9,962 nucleotides of DNA from an uncultured Lachnospiraceae bacterium (GTDB lineage Bacteria; Bacillota; Clostridia; Lachnospirales; Lachnospiraceae): positions 1-9,962 of the forward strand of contig CAKRNX010000078.1 of NCBI GenBank assembly GCA_934371475.1, in the 5' to 3' direction. Below are positions 6,554 through 9,962 of the stretch, one piece after another. The position numbers and the translations under genes are program-made. The notes beneath the pieces are model-generated. The model did not search any database. It was not told where the DNA came from and was given only the letters and a program-made list of their open reading frames with translations. The first letter of the stretch is position 1. The number at the start of each line of letters is the position of its first letter.

Positions 6554-6572
6554 AAGAATGCCTGGCATTCTT
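6554..6572. repeat. Perfect 19-bp palindrome upstream of yabP
   Basis: AAGAATGCC - T - GGCATTCTT: two perfect 9-base arms around a single base. A one-base centre is too tight for an ordinary RNA hairpin loop and no T run follows on either strand, so it looks like a DNA-binding dyad rather than a terminator. It lies about 68 bases upstream of yabP, some 30 bases beyond the tentative -10 element. The binding protein is unknown. Confidence 0.6.
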
Positions 6573-6624
6573 GCTGCGAGGTGCGTGTCATGCGCCTGCA
6601 GAGGTGGGATATCTCACATCTGAT

Positions 6625-6676
6625 ATAAAACAGGCCGTATGGCAACAGAAATCCATCTGCCAGCCATACAGCCTGT
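6625..6676 (-). terminator. Intrinsic terminator of the hup-rqcP unit
   Basis: About 30 bases after the rqcP stop the minus strand forms a 14-bp stem, ACAGGCTGTATGGC with GCCATACGGCCTGT (one U-G pair), around a 19-base loop that can itself pair CAGA with TCTG, followed by TTTTATAT. It closes the hup-rqcP transcript before yabP. Confidence 0.87.
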
Positions 6677-6704
6677 CATTCATTTATCAGATCACAAATA
6701 TTAC

Positions 6705-6944
6705 TTACAGATAACGAAACAATTCCTTCGCCTCATCCTTCTTGACCGTCTCCTGTACATCCAGTACCTCAACCTTTACCGTTCTGGTTCCGAACTGGAT
6801 CTCGATAATATCTCCCGTTTTTACATTCACGGAAGCTTTGGCCACCTTGTCATTGACCAGCACACGGCCTGCATCACAGGCCTCATTTGCTACGGTTCTG
6901 CGCTTGATCAGGCGGGAAACTTTCAGAAACTTGTCCAGCCTCAT
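6705..6944 (-). CDS. rqcP: S4-domain RNA-binding protein RqcP (YabO/Hsp15-like)
   Basis: Small RNA-binding factor of ribosome-associated quality control. In Bacillus, RqcP (YabO) works with RqcH on stalled 50S subunits to add alanine tails to nascent chains. The 79 residues are almost wholly one S4 domain: MRLDKFLKVSRLIKRRTVA (1-19), the conserved GRVLVNDKVAKAS segment (26-38) and V.TGDIIEIQFGTRTVKVEVL (41-61). The acidic/basic tail ends in LFRYL, as in the family. The start is 3 bases after the hup stop and I see no clear ribosome site, so translation is probably coupled to hup. The neighbourhood (mazG, hup, then yabPQ) matches yabO in Bacillus. Hsp15 is a related heat-shock form in proteobacteria; the Firmicutes context favours RqcP. 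Confidence 0.92.
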   Translation of the reverse strand: MRLDKFLKVSRLIKRRTVANEACDAGRVLVNDKVAKASVNVKTGDIIEIQFGTRTVKVEVLDVQETVKKDEAKELFRYL

Positions 6945-6947
6945 ATC

Positions 6948-7220
6948 TTAGTTCAGGCTGTCTTTCAGAGCTTTTCCTGCCTTGAACTTCGGAGTCTTGG
7001 AAGCTTCGATCTTCATGGTCTCGCCGGTCTGGGGATTTCTTCCCTCTCTGGCTGCTCTCTCGGATACTTCAAAAGTACCAAAGCCAACCAGCTGAACCTT
7101 CTCACCTTTTTTCAGTTCATCAGCTACTACATCTGTGAAAGCCTTTAAAGCGCTCTCTGCATCTTTTTTGGTTAAATGAGATTTCTCAGCAATTGCTGCG
7201 ATTAATTCTGTCTTATTCAT
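6948..7220 (-). CDS. hup: HU-family nucleoid DNA-binding protein
   Basis: Histone-like protein that bends and compacts DNA as a dimer. From the ATG at 7220 it is 90 residues, the standard HU length. It begins MNKTELIAAIAEKSHLTKK and holds the signature GFGTFEVSERAAREGRNPQT (47-66), which covers the DNA-binding arm with the conserved RNPQTGE turn, then the closing helix FKAGKALKDSLN. AGGAGG lies 9 bases before this ATG. An in-frame ATG 66 bases upstream would add 22 basic residues but lies only a few bases after the predicted transcription start and has no ribosome site, so it was rejected. A strong sigma-A promoter precedes the gene, which suits an abundant protein. rqcP follows 3 bases downstream on the same transcript. 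HU rather than IHF, since the family member in Firmicutes is the homodimeric HU. Confidence 0.96.
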   Translation of the reverse strand: MNKTELIAAIAEKSHLTKKDAESALKAFTDVVADELKKGEKVQLVGFGTFEVSERAAREGRNPQTGETMKIEASKTPKFKAGKALKDSLN

Positions 7221-7229
7221 GGAATAATT

Positions 7230-7235
7230 CCTCCT
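7230..7235 (-). promoter_or_regulatory. Ribosome binding site deciding the hup start
   Basis: Perfect AGGAGG on the minus strand, 9 bases before the ATG at 7220; it excludes the longer in-frame start at 7286. Confidence 0.88.
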
Positions 7236-7300
7236 CTGATATTGTCTCTTAACGGGCTGTTTCCCGTGTCCCGGCCTATGCTTCATAAGCCCTGCTATTA

Positions 7301-7329
7301 CTTATATACTGGAATAAAGCCTTTGTCAA
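7301..7329 (-). promoter_or_regulatory. Strong sigma-A promoter of hup-rqcP
   Basis: The minus strand has a perfect TTGACA (7329-7324), a 17-base spacer and TATAAG (7306-7301; 5 of 6). The start point should fall near 7294, giving a leader of about 74 bases that contains a small 5-bp hairpin (7252-7267). Confidence 0.85.
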
Positions 7330-7342
7330 GAAAATAATCAAC

Positions 7343-7368
7343 AAAAACGTGCTCCGTATCCCCGGCAC
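7343..7368 (-). terminator. Candidate terminator after mazG
   Basis: The minus strand forms GTGC / GCAC, extendable by two C-G pairs across a two-base bulge, followed by GTTTTTGTT. The stem is short, but it sits between the mazG stop and the hup promoter, where a terminator is expected. Confidence 0.5.
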
Positions 7369-7408
7369 AAAGCAGACATTTTCAAATCACATTGCCGGCA
7401 GATTTCTT

Positions 7409-7885
7409 TCAGGAAAGCCTGTCCGAAAGATGACGAATCACAAATTTCTGCGCCTCCGGAAGTGCGGCCGCCTCAGCGTCCATCTCTTCCCTGCTCTTTT
7501 CTCTCTTCTCCTGCTTCTTGATCTCTTCCCAGTTTACAAGCACCTGCTCGCTGGTATCGGCCTGCGCATCTCCAAACACATGAGGATGGCGGCGGATCAT
7601 CTTCTCGCTGATGCCGCCAATCACATCATCCATGGTAAAAAGCCCTTCTTCCTCGGCAATCCTCGCCATCATAACGACATTCATCAGAAGGTCTCCCAGC
7701 TCTTCACACAGATTTTCCGCATGATCGGTCCGGTGCAGTACATCAACAGCCGCCAGCACCTCGGTCATCTCATTGATCATGCAGGGTTTCAGGCTGTCAA
7801 GTGTCTGCTCCCTGTCCCAGGGGCATCCGTTCTTGCCCCTGAGCCTGGCAATAATCTGTTCAAACCGCTCGAAACTGCCGTCCAT
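7409..7885 (-). CDS. mazG: MazG nucleoside triphosphate pyrophosphohydrolase, single-domain form
   Basis: Hydrolyses (d)NTPs to NMP and pyrophosphate, a house-cleaning role that also influences nucleotide stress signalling. The 158 residues hold one MazG domain: CPWDREQTLDSLKP (21-34), the metal-binding helices with E39-x-x-E42 (NEMTE) and E62-x-x-D65 (EELGD), separated by 19 residues within the family's EXXE-(12-28)-EXXD spacing, and KMIRRHPHVFGD (95-106) near the end of the domain. E. coli MazG is about 263 residues with two such domains, and Bacillus YabN adds an N-terminal methylase-like domain; both extra parts are absent. The protein ends naturally in a stop with no sign that a second domain was lost by frameshift in the bases that follow. 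The start overlaps the phosphoglucomutase stop (TGATG) and GAGGAA lies just upstream, so the two are translated together. It occupies the yabN position next to rqcP. Confidence 0.93.
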   Translation of the reverse strand: MDGSFERFEQIIARLRGKNGCPWDREQTLDSLKPCMINEMTEVLAAVDVLHRTDHAENLCEELGDLLMNVVMMARIAEEEGLFTMDDVIGGISEKMIRRHPHVFGDAQADTSEQVLVNWEEIKKQEKREKSREEMDAEAAALPEAQKFVIRHLSDRLS

Positions 7886-9615
7886 CAGAGCATTTCCTCA
7901 ATCATGCTCTTCACTGCCGCACCAAATGCCGCTGACTTTTCATCTGCGTCTTCCAGAGAAGTTCCCTTCACACCGTAGTAAAATTTCACTTTCGGCTCTG
8001 TTCCGGAAGGTCTTACGCAAAGCCATGCATCATCATTCAGCTCATAATACAGCACATTGGACTCCGGCAGACCGGAAGGTCTCTCCTGTCCTGATGCAAG
8101 ATCGCGGATCACACCTGTCTTGTAATCTCTCACTGCCTGCACCTGATATTCGCCCACTTTCTGCGGTGCATGGCTTCTTAATGTATTCATGATCTCCTGG
8201 ATCTTCTGCAGTCCCTCAATCCCTTTCAGGGATACTGTCTGAATATCATCCTTATAATAGCCATAGCGCTCATACATATCGATCATGGCATCCCACAGCG
8301 TCTTGCCCTGGCTCTTATAGTAAGCGGCAGCCTCGCACAGCGCCATCGTTGCAACAATAGCATCCTTGTCCCTTGCATGGGTGCCGATCAGACAGCCGTA
8401 GCTCTCCTCAAATCCGAACAGATAAGTACCTTTGCCCCTCTGCTCAAATCCAAGGATCTGCTGTCCGATATACTTGAATCCGGTCAGTACTTCGATCAGA
8501 TCTACTCCATAGTATTTCGCAATCGCATCTGCCATATTCGTTGTTACAATTGTTTTGATCAGAACGCCGTCCTCCGGCAGTCCTTTCAGAGCCTTTCTCT
8601 GTCCAATCTCATAGTCGGCCAGCAGGCATCCTGACATATTTCCGGTCAGAGTATGGTATACTCCGTCCTTATCTTTGACTCTCACACCCAGACGGTCTGC
8701 ATCCGGATCTGTAGCCAACACCAGGTCTGCGTCTACCTCTCTCGCCAGCTTCAGTCCCAGTTCAAAAGCTTCTGCCGCCTCCGGGTTTGGGTAGCTGACA
8801 GTCGGGAAATTGCCATCCGGCAGTTCCTGCTCTTTTACAACATATACATGCTCAAATCCCAGCTCTTTCAGCACTCTTCTTGCAGGAATGTTTCCTGTAC
8901 CGTGAAGCGGGGTATAAACAATCTTCAGATTATTTTTCTGCTCCTCAATCGTATCCAGATGAAGCACCTGGCTCTTGAGTTCCGCAATAAATGCGTCATC
9001 AATCTCTTTTCCGATTGTCTCATACAGACCTGCTGCGATGGCTGCATCCTTTTCCATCGTCTTCGCTTCGCTGTAATCTGTAATATTCTTTACTTCTGCC
9101 ATGATACCGGTATCATGCGGCGGTGTGATCTGTGCGCCGTCCTCCCAGTATACCTTGTATCCGTTGTATTCCGGCGGATTATGGCTGGCTGTGATATTGA
9201 TGCCGGCAATGCAGTGCAGTTTACGCACGGCAAATGACAGCTCCGGAGTAGGCCGAAGTGACTCAAACACATATGCCTTGATGCCATTGCCTGCCAGGCA
9301 CAGTGCGGCAAAATCAGCAAATTCCGGTGACATATGGCGGGAATCATAGGCAATCGCAACACCCTTTGACTGTCCGCCCACTTTAATAATATAGTTAGCC
9401 AGACCCTGTGTCGCCTTGCGCACCACATATTTGTTCATCCGGTTGGTTCCTGCACCGATGATACCGCGAAGTCCCGCCGTGCCAAACTCCAGCTCCCCGT
9501 AAAAACGTTCTCTGATCTCTTTCTCATCTCCGGCAATTCCCTTCAGTTCCGCCTTGGTCTCCTCATCGAAACAGGGATTGCTCAGCCATTCTTCATATGC
9601 CTGCTTATAATCCAT
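7885..9615 (-). CDS. pgcA: Alpha-phosphoglucomutase / phosphomannomutase
   Basis: Cytoplasmic enzyme of the alpha-D-phosphohexomutase superfamily that interconverts glucose-6-phosphate and glucose-1-phosphate (or the mannose equivalents), feeding UDP-glucose and cell envelope sugars. The 576 residues match the long Firmicutes PgcA form. All four active-site elements are present: phosphoserine loop TASHNP (142-147, catalytic S144), magnesium loop DPDADR (303-308), sugar-binding GFEESYG (401-407) and phosphate-binding RPSGTEPK (535-542). The start has GGAGGT 6 bases upstream. A possible promoter (TATAAT at 9657-9662) lies between this gene and the CotS-like gene. It overlaps mazG by one base. 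Glucose versus mannose preference cannot be settled from the motifs; GFEESYG is typical of the phosphoglucomutase/PgcA-type group. Confidence 0.95.
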   Translation of the reverse strand: MDYKQAYEEWLSNPCFDEETKAELKGIAGDEKEIRERFYGELEFGTAGLRGIIGAGTNRMNKYVVRKATQGLANYIIKVGGQSKGVAIAYDSRHMSPEFADFAALCLAGNGIKAYVFESLRPTPELSFAVRKLHCIAGINITASHNPPEYNGYKVYWEDGAQITPPHDTGIMAEVKNITDYSEAKTMEKDAAIAAGLYETIGKEIDDAFIAELKSQVLHLDTIEEQKNNLKIVYTPLHGTGNIPARRVLKELGFEHVYVVKEQELPDGNFPTVSYPNPEAAEAFELGLKLAREVDADLVLATDPDADRLGVRVKDKDGVYHTLTGNMSGCLLADYEIGQRKALKGLPEDGVLIKTIVTTNMADAIAKYYGVDLIEVLTGFKYIGQQILGFEQRGKGTYLFGFEESYGCLIGTHARDKDAIVATMALCEAAAYYKSQGKTLWDAMIDMYERYGYYKDDIQTVSLKGIEGLQKIQEIMNTLRSHAPQKVGEYQVQAVRDYKTGVIRDLASGQERPSGLPESNVLYYELNDDAWLCVRPSGTEPKVKFYYGVKGTSLEDADEKSAAFGAAVKSMIEEML

Positions 9616-9656
9616 CTCACTACCTCCTAAGTAATTTCATATTCAGCGTTTTCCCA

Positions 9657-9685
9657 ATTATAATACAACCACTCCGGGAAATAAA
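9657..9685 (-). promoter_or_regulatory. Possible sigma-A promoter of pgcA-mazG
   Basis: Perfect TATAAT on the minus strand (9662-9657) with a weak TTTATT 17 bases upstream (9685-9680; 3 of 6). It lies in the 73-base gap before pgcA and no terminator for the upstream gene is visible there, so read-through is also possible. Confidence 0.45.
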
Positions 9686-9688
9686 CCG

Positions 9689-9962
9689 TTATTCCAGCAA
9701 TTTAATAAAATTATTCCGGGCGTCTTGCTGCTGAAGCAAAAGCTCCAGCTTCTGGAGATATCTGGCCGGCAGCCATGCTTTCCGGCTCCCGTAATAATGG
9801 TTGGTCAGCTTCCAGAACTTCTCCGGATATGCCATTCGCACAGCCAGGATCTCGCGCTCCAGCCGCGGCAGCGGCCGTATCCTTTCGTATGCTTCCACCA
9901 TTCTCATGCCAAGCCCTGCATCCCAGTCATGCTTTTCCAGAATTTTTCTGGCAAACTGGTAC
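9689..9962 (-). CDS. CotS-family spore coat protein, C-terminal part (5' end outside window)
   Basis: The last 90 or so residues of a protein of the CotS/YutH-like family, which has an aminoglycoside-phosphotransferase/kinase-like fold and whose Bacillus members are spore coat components. The frame is open to the window edge, upstream of the first visible ATG, giving YQFARKILEKHDWDAGLG before MRMVEAYERIRPL. The conserved closing pattern is seen: YERIRPL, then AYPEKFWKLTNHYYGSRKAW, then a leucine/glutamine helix (LQKLELLLQQQDARNNF). The catalytic kinase core would lie outside the window, so whether it is intact is unknown. It precedes pgcA with a 73-base gap. I do not assign a specific paralogue (CotS, CotI, YutH or other). 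Confidence 0.8.
   Translation of the reverse strand, partial: YQFARKILEKHDWDAGLGMRMVEAYERIRPLPRLEREILAVRMAYPEKFWKLTNHYYGSRKAWLPARYLQKLELLLQQQDARNNFIKLLE

Noticed and set aside
7252..7267. Hairpin ACGGG-AAACAG-CCCGT in the hup leader (minus strand)
   Set aside because: Only 5 bp and no T run; it may be a minor leader structure, but nothing supports a riboswitch or attenuator.
7221..7286. Longer N-terminus for HU from an upstream ATG
   Set aside because: No ribosome site, lies within a few bases of the predicted transcription start, and standard HU begins at MNKTEL with a perfect AGGAGG.
8653..9237. Plus-strand open frame of 194 codons
   Set aside because: Antisense shadow of pgcA, whose four active-site motifs are all present on the minus strand.
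1..9962. Mobile elements, CRISPR arrays, tRNA/rRNA genes, toxin-antitoxin or defence systems
   Set aside because: None seen on either strand; gene order is the conserved core block and composition looks even, so no accessory island is supported.

Overview
The window comes from a spore-forming member of the Clostridia, most likely a Lachnospiraceae. The evidence is balanced base composition, strong AGGAGG-type ribosome binding sites, a set of sporulation-only genes (yabP, yabQ, spoIIE, a CotS-family coat protein) and a gene order matching the classical Bacillus/Clostridium block mazG - (hup) - rqcP - yabP - yabQ - divIC - spoIIE - tilS - hpt - ftsH. Genus cannot be fixed from sequence alone. 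Every supported gene lies on the minus strand, so biological order runs from high to low coordinates. No mobile element, CRISPR array, tRNA, rRNA or sign of horizontal transfer was seen.

In transcription order: (1) 9962-9689, the C-terminal end of a CotS-family spore coat/kinase-like protein; (2) 9615-7409, a phosphoglucomutase/phosphomannomutase overlapping by one base a short single-domain MazG pyrophosphohydrolase, with a candidate terminator after mazG; (3) 7329-6625, a strong sigma-A-type promoter, the HU nucleoid protein, the RqcP-type S4 RNA-binding protein, and a long intrinsic terminator; (4) 6624-5513, a non-coding stretch with a perfect 19-bp palindrome, then yabP, yabQ and divIC, closed by a hairpin terminator, with a possible internal vegetative promoter for divIC; (5) 5473-1, a promoter region with both a sigma-H-like and a Spo0A/sigma-A-like (21-bp spacer) signature, an unusually short SpoIIE phosphatase, a spacer made of 15-bp tandem repeats, then tilS, hpt and the start of ftsH (593 residues visible).

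The genes mix housekeeping and developmental work. HU, RqcP, DivIC, TilS, Hpt and FtsH serve nucleoid structure, ribosome rescue, division, tRNA decoding, purine salvage and membrane proteolysis. SpoIIE (sigma-F activation at the polar septum), YabP/YabQ (mother-cell spore envelope/cortex) and the CotS-like protein serve sporulation. Terminators and promoters cut the block into units that would let vegetative and sporulation genes be expressed separately.

Most of the window is ordinary conserved core. The points worth a second look are the SpoIIE lacking the usual multi-pass membrane domain, its composite promoter, the 15-bp tandem repeat between spoIIE and tilS, and the palindrome upstream of yabP.
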